NCBI GenBank assembly: GCA_018971455.1
Contig: JAGXAV010000019.1
Span: 1 to 12,717 of the forward strand
Direction: 5' to 3'
Length of the DNA stretch: 12,717 nucleotides
From: Rhodospirillales bacterium
Lineage (GTDB): Bacteria; Pseudomonadota; Alphaproteobacteria; Acetobacterales; Acetobacteraceae
Shown: positions 6,551 to 12,717 of the stretch, piece by piece
How positions within the stretch are numbered: the stretch's first letter is position 1
Layout: every line of letters begins with the position of its first letter
Notes under the pieces: generated by a model
What the model was told of the DNA's origin: nothing
Database searches by the model: none
What the model saw: the letters and a program-made list of their open reading frames with translations, nothing else
Translations under genes and position numbers: made by a program

Positions 6551-7459
6551 TCAGGGAGGGACCGCGATGGCCGCGCCGGCACGGGCGCTCTGCTCGGCGG
6601 CAGCCAGAATGGAGGTGATGGTGGCGCCGGTCCGCACGTCACATTCATGCTGATCGAGCCTGCCCTCGATCAGCTCGGCCAGTGTCTCCACGGCCCGTGT
6701 GAAGGCTCCGCGGCGATCGATCTCCGGTTCCGGCAGGGCAATCTCGCGTGTCGGCGATGCGAAGCGATAGCTCGTGCCAACCTGGGCGGGATCGGCGTGC
6801 AGGGTGAGCGAGACATCCGCGGTGGCGCCATTCCGGTGCTCGGTCCGGAACACGCAGACGCCCCCCTCCTCCGGCTGCGCCCGCACCCGCTCGACGGGCC
6901 CGAGCATCGGGAGCAGGACCGAGAGCACGTGCGGGCCGATATCCCAGAGCGCCGCTCCCGCCTCCTGGCGCCACACCGATTGCGCGTAGGGCGAGGCAGT
7001 CGCCATCACAGAGGAATGGACGCGCACCGTCGCCTTCCGCCAGTCACCCCCGCGCTCGGCGGCGATCGCGGCGGCAATTTCCGGCACAAAACGGCGGAGA
7101 AAGAACACGATGCTGCGCGTGCCGCGCGCCGTCATGGCATCGGCGATCGCCTGGGCGTCGCTCGCGGTCAGGGCGAGCGGCTTTTCGAGGATCATGTGCT
7201 TGCCCGCTTCGGCGGCGCGCAGCGCGAGGCCCGCCTGAACCGATGGCGGCACCGCCATTGTCAGCGCATCGGTCTCGGCGAGGAGATCGTCGAATGTCTC
7301 GAATGCCCGCACGCCGAGATGCTGGGCGATGGCGCGCGCGGCGTCCTGATTTCGTCCCCAGACGCCGGCGAGGCCGGCCCCCTTCGCGCGGGCGACGCCA
7401 GGCGCATGCACCTCCCGGCCCCAGAATGCCGTGCCGACCACACCGAACCGAATTGCCAC
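6551..7459 (-). CDS. Gfo/Idh/MocA-family NAD(P)-dependent oxidoreductase
   Basis: This 302-residue protein has an N-terminal Rossmann fold (GVVGTAFWG at 6-14), the family's catalytic-lysine motif EKP at 92-94, and a C-terminal substrate domain with GAALWDIGPH ending near 177, whose Asp and His are usual catalytic partners. Members oxidise or reduce sugars, inositols and sugar acids at one hydroxyl group using NAD(P). The glycine-rich motif departs slightly from GxGxxG, as it does in many members. I take GTG at 7459 as the start because it gives the standard opening MAIRFGVVG, with AGGGCGGG about 4 nt upstream. It is the first gene of a two-gene unit with the second dehydratase and is divergent from the MmgE/PrpD gene. 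A role in oxidising the imported sugar is inferred from context only. Confidence 0.9.
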   Translation of the reverse strand: MAIRFGVVGTAFWGREVHAPGVARAKGAGLAGVWGRNQDAARAIAQHLGVRAFETFDDLLAETDALTMAVPPSVQAGLALRAAEAGKHMILEKPLALTASDAQAIADAMTARGTRSIVFFLRRFVPEIAAAIAAERGGDWRKATVRVHSSVMATASPYAQSVWRQEAGAALWDIGPHVLSVLLPMLGPVERVRAQPEEGGVCVFRTEHRNGATADVSLTLHADPAQVGTSYRFASPTREIALPEPEIDRRGAFTRAVETLAELIEGRLDQHECDVRTGATITSILAAAEQSARAGAAIAVPP

Positions 7460-7568
7460 GCGCCCGCCCTTTCGTATCGCGTCACGCCACCTGTTCCGCC
7501 ATTCGCGGCCGCCGGGGCGGAGCGTTGGCCGGCCACGCCGCGCGCCCTCTTGCTGTGACGCTCATCCC

Positions 7569-7586
7569 AATGTAAGCGCTCGTCAT
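7569..7586 (-). promoter_or_regulatory. Second, degenerate LacI-type operator half-site
   Basis: The minus strand carries CGCTTACATT (7578-7569), identical in 9 of 10 bases to the right half CGCTTACGTT of the operator at 5417-5434. The left half (ATGACGAG) is poorly conserved. It lies in the 226-bp divergent region between the oxidoreductase and MmgE/PrpD genes. Just upstream on the minus strand is a weak promoter-like pair, TTGACG (7618-7613) and TAGGCT (7595-7590), with 17-nt spacing. The rest of 7460-7685 shows nothing else I can name. Confidence 0.35.
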
Positions 7587-7673
7587 CAAAGCCTAGGTCC
7601 GCATGCCACGCGCGTCAAGCAACGACCCGGGATGCATGCGGATTGACGCCGGGGCGCGTGGGCGTGGCGTGGT

Positions 7674-7680
7674 GAGGAGG
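7674..7680 (+). promoter_or_regulatory. Strong ribosome binding site fixing a GTG start
   Basis: GAGGAGG lies 5 nt before GTG 7686. It decides the start of the MmgE/PrpD gene in favour of this GTG over later ATG codons. Confidence 0.75.
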
Positions 7681-7685
7681 AAGCG

Positions 7686-9080
7686 GTGGCCGGTTCGTGT
7701 TCCGACGGCGGGCAATATGGCCCGGCAATCGCACGCCATGCCGCGGCCGCCACCACGGCTCCGCTGCCGGATGAGGTCCGCGAGAAGGCGAAGCTCCATT
7801 TGCTCGACACGCTTGCCGCGATCGTATCCGGGGCGGCGCTGGAGGCGGGCATCGCCGGCCAGCGCTATGTGGCGTCGCTTGGCGGGGCAGCCATTGCGCC
7901 GGTTCTCGGGACTGGTCTGCGCGCGCCTCTGGCCGAGGCGGCGCTTGCCAACGGCATGGCCGCGCACGCCGACGAATCCGACGATTCGCAGGAGGACAGC
8001 CAGACGCACCCCGGCTGCGGTGTCGTGCCCGCCGCGATCGTCACCGGCGCGGCGCTCGGATGCCCGGGAGACGCCCTGCTGCGTGCGACCATCCTTGGCT
8101 ATGAGATGACCGTGCGTTTCGCGCGCGCGTTCGGCGGCGCGATGACGTTCAAGAGTTCATCCCTGTCGAGCCATGCCTATGGCCCGCTTTTCGGCGCGGG
8201 CTACGCGGCGGGCGCGCTGATGGGGTTCGATGCGGACCGGTTCATGATCCTGCTGAACTATCTCGCCCAGGAAGCCTCGGGGCTCACGACGTGGCGGCTG
8301 GATGAGCGGCACACGCTGAAGAGCTACGTGTTCGGCGGCATGCCGGCGATGAACGGCGTCAAATCGGCCGCCCTGGTGCGCGCGGGATTTACCGGCGGCG
8401 GCGATGCGCTCGACATGAACGAGCGCAACATGCTCGATGCCATTTCCCCGGAACCGCGCCCAGACGCGTTGACGCAACAACTGGGCACGCGCTTCGCCAT
8501 CATGGAGACGGATATCAAGTGCTATCCCGTCGGCTACCCGATCGCGGCCCCCCTGGCCGCGCTCGAAGCCATTCTCGCCGAACAGCGCATCACAGCACCC
8601 GACATCACCGCCATCCGCATTCATTACAGCGAACACTGGTACAAGGTGATTGGCGACAAGAGCCGCATGCCGGATGTCAATCTCCGCTACTGCATGACCG
8701 CGGCGGCGCTCGACGGGCGGCTCAGCTTTGATGCGGCCCATGACAGCGCGCGGATGGAAAGCCCCGATGTCGTCCGCATGGGCCAGCGGATTGCGATGCT
8801 CGGACCGACGCCGGGGCTGGAACGCTTCGCCGCCGTGGTGGAGGTCGATGCGGCCGGGCGAACCTATCGCCGCGCGCAGGGACGCGACGTCCGCGGGCGC
8901 GTCGAAAACCCGATGACGCGCGACGAGGTGGAAGCCAAGGCGGCGGAGCTGATGGGGACGGTCCTGCCCGCGGCGCAGGTGCGGGCGGCGATCGCCATGC
9001 TGCGGCGGGTGGACGAGAGTGCGGATTGCCGCGAGCTGGTGGCGCTGCTCACGCCGGAGAGCAACGTCCGATCTGGCTGA
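7686..9080 (+). CDS. MmgE/PrpD-family protein
   Basis: This 464-residue protein is of the MmgE/PrpD superfamily, which includes 2-methylcitrate dehydratase, cis-aconitate decarboxylase and iminodisuccinate epimerase. Family hallmarks are the N-terminal helical segment PLPDEVREKAKLHLLDTLAA, the active-site region NGMAAHADESDD followed by THPGCGVVPAA, the block RFARAFGG, and the lysine region KCYPVGYP before the C-terminal domain with SEHWYKVIGDKSRMP. Known members act on tricarboxylic or dicarboxylic acids; the substrate here is unknown. GTG 7686 is chosen because of the strong upstream ribosome binding site. It is the only plus-strand gene among the catabolic genes, divergent from the oxidoreductase and convergent with the enoyl-CoA hydratase. 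The last seven residues (ESNVRSG) and the stop lie inside a palindrome (9057-9119), while family-like sequence ends at about ALLTP, so the natural C-terminus may have been replaced. Confidence 0.9.
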   Translation: MAGSCSDGGQYGPAIARHAAAATTAPLPDEVREKAKLHLLDTLAAIVSGAALEAGIAGQRYVASLGGAAIAPVLGTGLRAPLAEAALANGMAAHADESDDSQEDSQTHPGCGVVPAAIVTGAALGCPGDALLRATILGYEMTVRFARAFGGAMTFKSSSLSSHAYGPLFGAGYAAGALMGFDADRFMILLNYLAQEASGLTTWRLDERHTLKSYVFGGMPAMNGVKSAALVRAGFTGGGDALDMNERNMLDAISPEPRPDALTQQLGTRFAIMETDIKCYPVGYPIAAPLAALEAILAEQRITAPDITAIRIHYSEHWYKVIGDKSRMPDVNLRYCMTAAALDGRLSFDAAHDSARMESPDVVRMGQRIAMLGPTPGLERFAAVVEVDAAGRTYRRAQGRDVRGRVENPMTRDEVEAKAAELMGTVLPAAQVRAAIAMLRRVDESADCRELVALLTPESNVRSG

Positions 9081-9119
9081 ACCGCTTCGTGGTCAGTCAG
9101 ATCGGACTAAGTTGCTCTC
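9057..9119. repeat. 63-bp palindromic element at convergent gene ends
   Basis: The left arm GAGAGCAACGTCCGATCTG (9057-9075) and the right arm (9098-9119) are perfect reverse complements over all 19 bases, except for an extra TAA at 9108-9110 in the right arm. Inside, GCTGAACC and GGTCAGT extend the pairing (with one G-T pair and one bulged A) down to a 7-nt loop at about 84-90 of the 9000s. As RNA on either strand it would form a long hairpin of about 25 pairs. There is no T-tract, so it is not a standard intrinsic terminator. It may be a bidirectional transcription end or a small repetitive palindromic element. The left arm supplies the last codons of the MmgE/PrpD gene, and the stop TGA (9078-9080) lies in the inner part. 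Confidence 0.8.
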
Positions 9120-9157
9120 GCTTCAATGTTTTCCAGAGCACCGGGCCGATGCGGGTG

Positions 9158-9182
9158 CCGTGGCACCTACCAGGTGCCACGG
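9158..9182. terminator. Perfect stem-loop at the end of the enoyl-CoA hydratase gene
   Basis: CCGTGGCACCT (9158-9168) and AGGTGCCACGG (9172-9182) form a perfect 11-bp GC-rich stem with a 3-nt loop (ACC). The last codons (Gly-Thr-Trp) and the TAG stop of the enoyl-CoA hydratase are within it. No T-run follows on the minus strand, so function as a terminator or 3'-end stabiliser is likely but not shown. Between this hairpin and the 9057-9119 palindrome, 9120-9157 holds nothing I recognise. Confidence 0.55.
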
Positions 9183-9964
9183 AACTTTGGCGCTCGCTTC
9201 TCGACGAAGGCGGTCATGCCTTCCTTCCGATCCGGTGACTCCGCGTTGCGCCAGATCGAATCCCGCTCGTAGGCGATTCCGTTCTCCAGCGTCGCGCCAA
9301 CGGCGACGCGGATGCAGGCCTTGGTCAGGCGCACCGCGATCGGCGCGCGGGAGGCGATGACCTCACCGATTTCGATCGCGCGCCGGACCGTGTCGGCAGG
9401 ATCGCAGATCTCGACGACATAGCCGAGGCGGCGCGCGGTCTCGGCATCGATGGGATCGCCCGTGAAGAGCATATAGGCGGCGAGGGCCGGCCCCACCTTG
9501 CGCGGCAGGCGTTGGGTTCCGCCGTCGCCCGCCATGCCGCCGATCTTCACCTCCGGCTGCCCGAACTGCGCGTTGCTCCCGGCAATGATAAAATCGCACA
9601 CCATGGCAAGCTCATTGCCCGCGCCGAACGCGATGCCGTTGACGGCGGCGATCATCGGCTTGGGAAACTGCTCGATCCGCCGCCACGCCGCGACCCGCAG
9701 GGGGTTGTTGGACGTGCCGGGCGGACCGCGCTCCACCATTTCGCGGATATCCGCACCCGCGGCAAACGCGTCCCGGCCACCGGTGATCACCACGCAGCGG
9801 ATCGAGGGGTCCTCGGCGGCGATCTCCAGCTGGCGTCCGAGCTCAATGACCATCGAGCTGTGGAGGGCATTTTTCTTCTGCTCGCGGGCGAAGCGGATGA
9901 GCTGCACATGCGGCGACGGGCGCTCACCCACTACGCAGGCGGCGAGGTTTTCGCTCTCCGTCAT
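9167..9964 (-). CDS. Enoyl-CoA hydratase/isomerase (crotonase) family
   Basis: This 265-residue crotonase-fold protein probably hydrates a 2-enoyl-CoA. The oxyanion-hole segment AAGADI is at about 68-73. Both catalytic glutamates of true hydratases are present: E118 in AGNELAM and E138 in FGQPEVKIG. GGTQRLPR follows. Keeping both Glu residues argues against an isomerase-only or hydrolase-only member, although the exact acyl group is unknown. I place the start at ATG 9964, which overlaps the stop of the CoA-transferase gene (TGATG, 9966-9962). A GTG one codon earlier is also possible and would give 266 residues. It is the last gene of the aldehyde dehydrogenase, CoA-transferase, hydratase series, and its 3' end lies in a perfect stem-loop. 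Confidence 0.92.
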   Translation of the reverse strand: MTESENLAACVVGERPSPHVQLIRFAREQKKNALHSSMVIELGRQLEIAAEDPSIRCVVITGGRDAFAAGADIREMVERGPPGTSNNPLRVAAWRRIEQFPKPMIAAVNGIAFGAGNELAMVCDFIIAGSNAQFGQPEVKIGGMAGDGGTQRLPRKVGPALAAYMLFTGDPIDAETARRLGYVVEICDPADTVRRAIEIGEVIASRAPIAVRLTKACIRVAVGATLENGIAYERDSIWRNAESPDRKEGMTAFVEKRAPKFRGTW

Positions 9965-11181
9965 CACGCGATCGTCCGCTCGTCGTCACGCGCCTCCGCG
10001 GTTTCGCCCGCGGCGCGCACGATGCCGCGACGCACGAGATCCGCGATGCGGTCCTCGGCGAGGCCCATCTCGGACAGGATCTCCCTCGTGTTTTCGCCGA
10101 TCTTCACCGCCTTGACGCGAAGCGGCGGGACCTCCCCGTCGTAACGGATCGGGTGGTTCACCAGGGTCACCGGAACGTCGCCGACGGTCTCGTGGCGGAA
10201 GACGCCGAGGGCCTTGGCCTGCGGATCCTCGGCGACGTCGTCGAAGCTGAAGACCTTGCTGTACCAGATGCCGATGGGATCGAAGGCCCGCTCCACGTCG
10301 GCAAACCGGCGCGTGGCCATGACGCGGGCGAACTCGCGCGAGTAATGATCGCGATCGGCGAAACGATCGAGGCCGGCGATCTGGCGAAGCTCGTCGCTGT
10401 CCAGCGCATCGGCGACCTTCATCGGATCATTCACGGACATCGCGATTTCGGCATCGAGCAGGCGATAGATGCCGTAGGGCGCCTGGTGGTACCAGGTGGC
10501 AAGGTGCTCCTCGCGGTCGAACACCTCCGCACCCGGGCGCTGGGAGAGATAGACGGTGAGCGGTTCCGTCTGGATGTCGAGACCGGCCGCGAAGAGTGAG
10601 CTTTCGACCAGGGTTCCCTGGCCGGTGGTCAGCTTCTTCACGTAGGCCGCGACAATTCCCATGGCGAGCAGCGCACCGCCGTGCTGATCGACGATCGCCG
10701 AGCCGACGGCCCGCGCGCCTTCCTGCCCGGTGGCGTAGGCAAGGCCGGTGCGCGCCTGGATGATGATGTCCTGCGCGGGACGCTTGACCATGGGCCCGGC
10801 GCTGCCCCAGCCGGTGCCGCTCGCGTAGATGATCTCGGGCTTGCGCTTGCGGATCGCCTCGTAGGAGAGGCCAAGCCGTTCCATGACACCGCTGCGGTAA
10901 TTCTCGACAACGACATCGGCCTGGTCGATGAGCGAGAGCACGATCTCGAGCCCTTCCGGCGACTTCAGATCGACGGCAAGGCAGCGTTTGTTGCGAAACG
11001 CGCAGAGATAGAGGCCGCTCGCATCGCCGAAATGCGGGCCCGCCCAGCGGCGCGCCCGCTCGCCCTCGATGGGTTCGATCTTGATGATGTCGGCGCCCAT
11101 ATCGCCGAGATACTGGGTGCAGGCCGGCCCTTGGAGCACGTGGCAGAAACTCACCACTTTCATCGAACGAAGCATGGTCAT
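9964..11181 (-). CDS. Class III (CaiB/BaiF) CoA-transferase
   Basis: This 405-residue class III CoA-transferase moves CoA between carboxylic acids through an aspartyl-CoA intermediate. The N-terminal Rossmann part has VLQGPACTQYLGDMGADIIKIEP, typical of the family (split: VLQGPACTQYLGDMG, ADIIKIEP). NKRCLAVDLKSPEG and VVENYRSGVMERLG follow, then RPAQDIIIQARTG, in which D138 is the expected catalytic Asp. The start is ATG 11181, with GCAGGAA about 8 nt upstream; a later ATG at 11175 is less well placed. It lies 57 nt after the aldehyde dehydrogenase and overlaps the enoyl-CoA hydratase, so the three are probably one transcript. It would activate an acid, possibly the aldehyde dehydrogenase product, for the hydratase. 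The CoA donor and acceptor cannot be identified. Confidence 0.92.
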   Translation of the reverse strand: MTMLRSMKVVSFCHVLQGPACTQYLGDMGADIIKIEPIEGERARRWAGPHFGDASGLYLCAFRNKRCLAVDLKSPEGLEIVLSLIDQADVVVENYRSGVMERLGLSYEAIRKRKPEIIYASGTGWGSAGPMVKRPAQDIIIQARTGLAYATGQEGARAVGSAIVDQHGGALLAMGIVAAYVKKLTTGQGTLVESSLFAAGLDIQTEPLTVYLSQRPGAEVFDREEHLATWYHQAPYGIYRLLDAEIAMSVNDPMKVADALDSDELRQIAGLDRFADRDHYSREFARVMATRRFADVERAFDPIGIWYSKVFSFDDVAEDPQAKALGVFRHETVGDVPVTLVNHPIRYDGEVPPLRVKAVKIGENTREILSEMGLAEDRIADLVRRGIVRAAGETAEARDDERTIA

Positions 11182-11193
11182 TTGTCCATTCCT

Positions 11194-11209
11194 GCCGCGG
11201 CGTCGCGGC
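11194..11209. other. Short GC stem-loop before the CoA-transferase start
   Basis: GCCGCG and CGCGGC flank a 4-nt loop (GCGT) in the 57-bp gap between the aldehyde dehydrogenase and CoA-transferase genes. The structure ends about 3 nt upstream of the AGGAA that precedes ATG 11181. It could affect translation or mRNA decay, but a 6-bp stem is common by chance in DNA this GC-rich. Confidence 0.25.
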
Positions 11210-11238
11210 GCTTTTCATGATTTCTTGCCGCCCGCAAC

Positions 11239-12699
11239 TCAGCCGTGCACGGGATTAAGCTGTATCTGCAACGTCTTCAGCCGGGTGAATTCATCGATGG
11301 CGTACGCGCCCTTCTCGTGCCCGAGCCCGCGCTGCTTGTGCCCGGTGAGAGGCAGTTCGGGCGCGCCCGCCATGTAGGTGTTGATCTCCACCGTTCCCGC
11401 GCCGAGCGCGCGGCCGATCGCGAAGGCCTTGTCCATGTCGCGCGTCCACAAGCCCGCCGAAAGACCGTAGGCGGTGCCGTTGGCGAGCGCCACCGCCTCC
11501 TCGATTCCGCTGAACCGCATCACCGACAGGATCGGGCCGAAAATCTCCTCCTGCGCGATCGACATGGCCGGGCGCACGCCGGTAAAAACCCCGGGCTGCA
11601 CGAAGAATCCCTCGGGCGGCAATCCGGGGTCCGGCCGCGCGGAAAATGTCGCGCCATCCGCGATGCCCGCCTGCACGTAGCCCTGCACGCGATGGCGCTG
11701 CGCCTCGCTCACGAGCGGACCCATCTCCGTTTCGGGATCGAGCGGGTCGCCCACACGGATCCGTTGGAGGCGTTCGGTGACGCTGGCGATGAAACGATCG
11801 GCAATCGCCTCCTGCACCAGAAGCCGCGAGCCGCTCACGCAGGCCTGCCCGGCATTGCGTGTCACGCCGAAGGCGACACGCTCCGCCGCACGGTCGAGGT
11901 CGGCGTCGGCGCAGACGATCTGGGCGGATTTGCCGCCAAGCTCGAGCGACACGCGCTTCAGCATGCGGCCGCAGATTGCCCCGATCTCCCGTCCGACCCG
12001 CGTCGAGCCTGTGAACGAGATCATGTCGATCCTGGCATCTTCGCAGAGGGCCTTGCCGGCGCCCGGGCCGTCCCCGGCGACGATGTTGACCACGCCCGGC
12101 GGGACACCCGCCTCCAGCAGCAGCGCGCCGAGCCGCAGCGCCGTTCCCGACGTCATCTCGCTCGGCTTGACCACCGCGCAGCAGCCGAGAGCGAGCGCGA
12201 AGGGCAGTTTCTGGCTGACGATCAGCAGCGGGTAGTTCCACGGCGTGATCATGCCGACGACGCCGACCGGCTCGCGGAACACCAGGCCGAGATTGTCGCC
12301 GCCCAGCTGGTCATAGAGATCGCCGTCGCTTCGGCGCGCCAGGGTGGCCGCGAACTCCCAGAGCGCGACCGAGCCGCCGATTTCCCGCACCACGCCGGAG
12401 ATGGGCTTGCCGACCTCGAGCGACTCGATCAGGCCAAGCTCTTCCTTGTGCTGCTCGATCAGCCGCGCGACGCGCCCGATGATGCGCGCGCGCTCGGCCC
12501 CCGCCATGCGGCGCCACGTGCCGCGGTCGGCCTCCCGGCGTGCCGCGGCGATGGCCCGGTCGAGATCCGCCGGGGTGGCCGCGGGATAGCGGCTGACAAC
12601 CGTCCCGCGCGCCGGGCTGCGCCGTTCGATGACGTCGCGTTGCGCGACGCCCACCAGATCCCCGTCGATCAGCGCTGCGAAGTCGCGCGGCGCCGGCAT
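11239..12699 (-). CDS. NAD(P)-dependent aldehyde dehydrogenase family protein
   Basis: This 486-residue cytosolic aldehyde dehydrogenase oxidises an aldehyde or semialdehyde to the acid. Visible catalytic and cofactor elements are N155 (TPWNYPL), K178 (VVKPSE), the nucleotide loop GSTRVG at 231-236, the general base E253 (LELGGKS) and the nucleophile C287 (GQACVSGSR), followed by EEIFGP near the C-terminus. Length is normal for the family and the set is complete. ATG 12699 gives a plausible N-terminus, but the frame is open through the remaining 18 nt to the window edge and no clear ribosome binding site is visible there, so the true start may be slightly further upstream. It heads the three-gene minus-strand series with the CoA-transferase and enoyl-CoA hydratase, which suggests its product acid is converted to a CoA thioester. 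Confidence 0.92.
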   Translation of the reverse strand: MPAPRDFAALIDGDLVGVAQRDVIERRSPARGTVVSRYPAATPADLDRAIAAARREADRGTWRRMAGAERARIIGRVARLIEQHKEELGLIESLEVGKPISGVVREIGGSVALWEFAATLARRSDGDLYDQLGGDNLGLVFREPVGVVGMITPWNYPLLIVSQKLPFALALGCCAVVKPSEMTSGTALRLGALLLEAGVPPGVVNIVAGDGPGAGKALCEDARIDMISFTGSTRVGREIGAICGRMLKRVSLELGGKSAQIVCADADLDRAAERVAFGVTRNAGQACVSGSRLLVQEAIADRFIASVTERLQRIRVGDPLDPETEMGPLVSEAQRHRVQGYVQAGIADGATFSARPDPGLPPEGFFVQPGVFTGVRPAMSIAQEEIFGPILSVMRFSGIEEAVALANGTAYGLSAGLWTRDMDKAFAIGRALGAGTVEINTYMAGAPELPLTGHKQRGLGHEKGAYAIDEFTRLKTLQIQLNPVHG

Positions 12700-12717
12700 G
12701 GCCGCGACCGGCGACGA

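Noticed and set aside
5511..6653. Plus-strand open frame of 380 codons opposite the second dehydratase
   Set aside because: Antisense shadow; the minus-strand frame carries the full enolase-superfamily residue set.
6545..7558. Plus-strand open frame of 337 codons opposite the oxidoreductase
   Set aside because: Antisense shadow rich in Arg, His and Gly; the minus strand encodes a clear Gfo/Idh/MocA protein.
7643..7648. TTGACG as a -35 box for the MmgE/PrpD gene
   Set aside because: No acceptable -10 sequence follows at 16-18 nt; the region is GC-rich up to the ribosome binding site.
11194..11209. Hairpin followed by CTTTTC on the plus strand as an intrinsic terminator
   Set aside because: Both flanking genes run on the minus strand, no plus-strand transcript is expected here, and the stem has only 6 bp.

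Overview
The window looks like an accessory catabolic locus on a GC-rich alphaproteobacterial chromosome or large replicon, probably Hyphomicrobiales (Rhizobiales). This rests on overall GC richness, frequent GTG starts, CUT1-type ABC sugar transporters paired with enolase-superfamily dehydratases, and the types of insertion sequence present. No rRNA, tRNA, CRISPR array or phage gene was seen, so the taxonomic guess is inference from style only.

Layout. (a) 1-149: internal fragment of an IS21-type istA transposase on the minus strand. (b) 151-1200: an apparently complete IS630-family element with 13-bp perfect terminal inverted repeats, flanking TA dinucleotides, and a transposase split over two frames joined at an A7 slippery run. 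(c) 1200-5268, minus strand: a tightly packed operon of a mandelate-racemase-like dehydratase, two CUT1 permeases and a MalK/UgpC-type ATPase, with no substrate-binding protein. (d) 5417-5456: a minus-strand promoter with a consensus -35 box, and a LacI-type operator covering the -10, in front of that operon. (e) 5463-7459, minus strand: a Gfo/Idh/MocA oxidoreductase followed by a second, divergent mandelate-racemase-like dehydratase. (f) 7460-7685: divergent control region with a second copy of the operator half-site. (g) 7686-9080, plus strand: an MmgE/PrpD-family protein. (h) 9057-9182: convergent gene ends carrying two strong palindromes. (i) 9167-12699, minus strand: aldehyde dehydrogenase, class III CoA-transferase and enoyl-CoA hydratase.

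How the genes may work together (inference). The transporter would import a sugar or sugar acid. The oxidoreductase could oxidise it, and the two dehydratases could remove water to give 2-keto-3-deoxy acids or related compounds. The aldehyde dehydrogenase would make an acid, which the CoA-transferase activates and the enoyl-CoA hydratase (perhaps with the MmgE/PrpD protein) processes to a central acyl-CoA. Joining sugar-acid dehydratases to CoA-thioester chemistry in one locus is the most unusual property of the window. The substrate cannot be read from the sequence. No aldolase, dedicated regulator or binding protein is present, so the system is either incomplete here or continues beyond position 12717 or past the insertion sequences.
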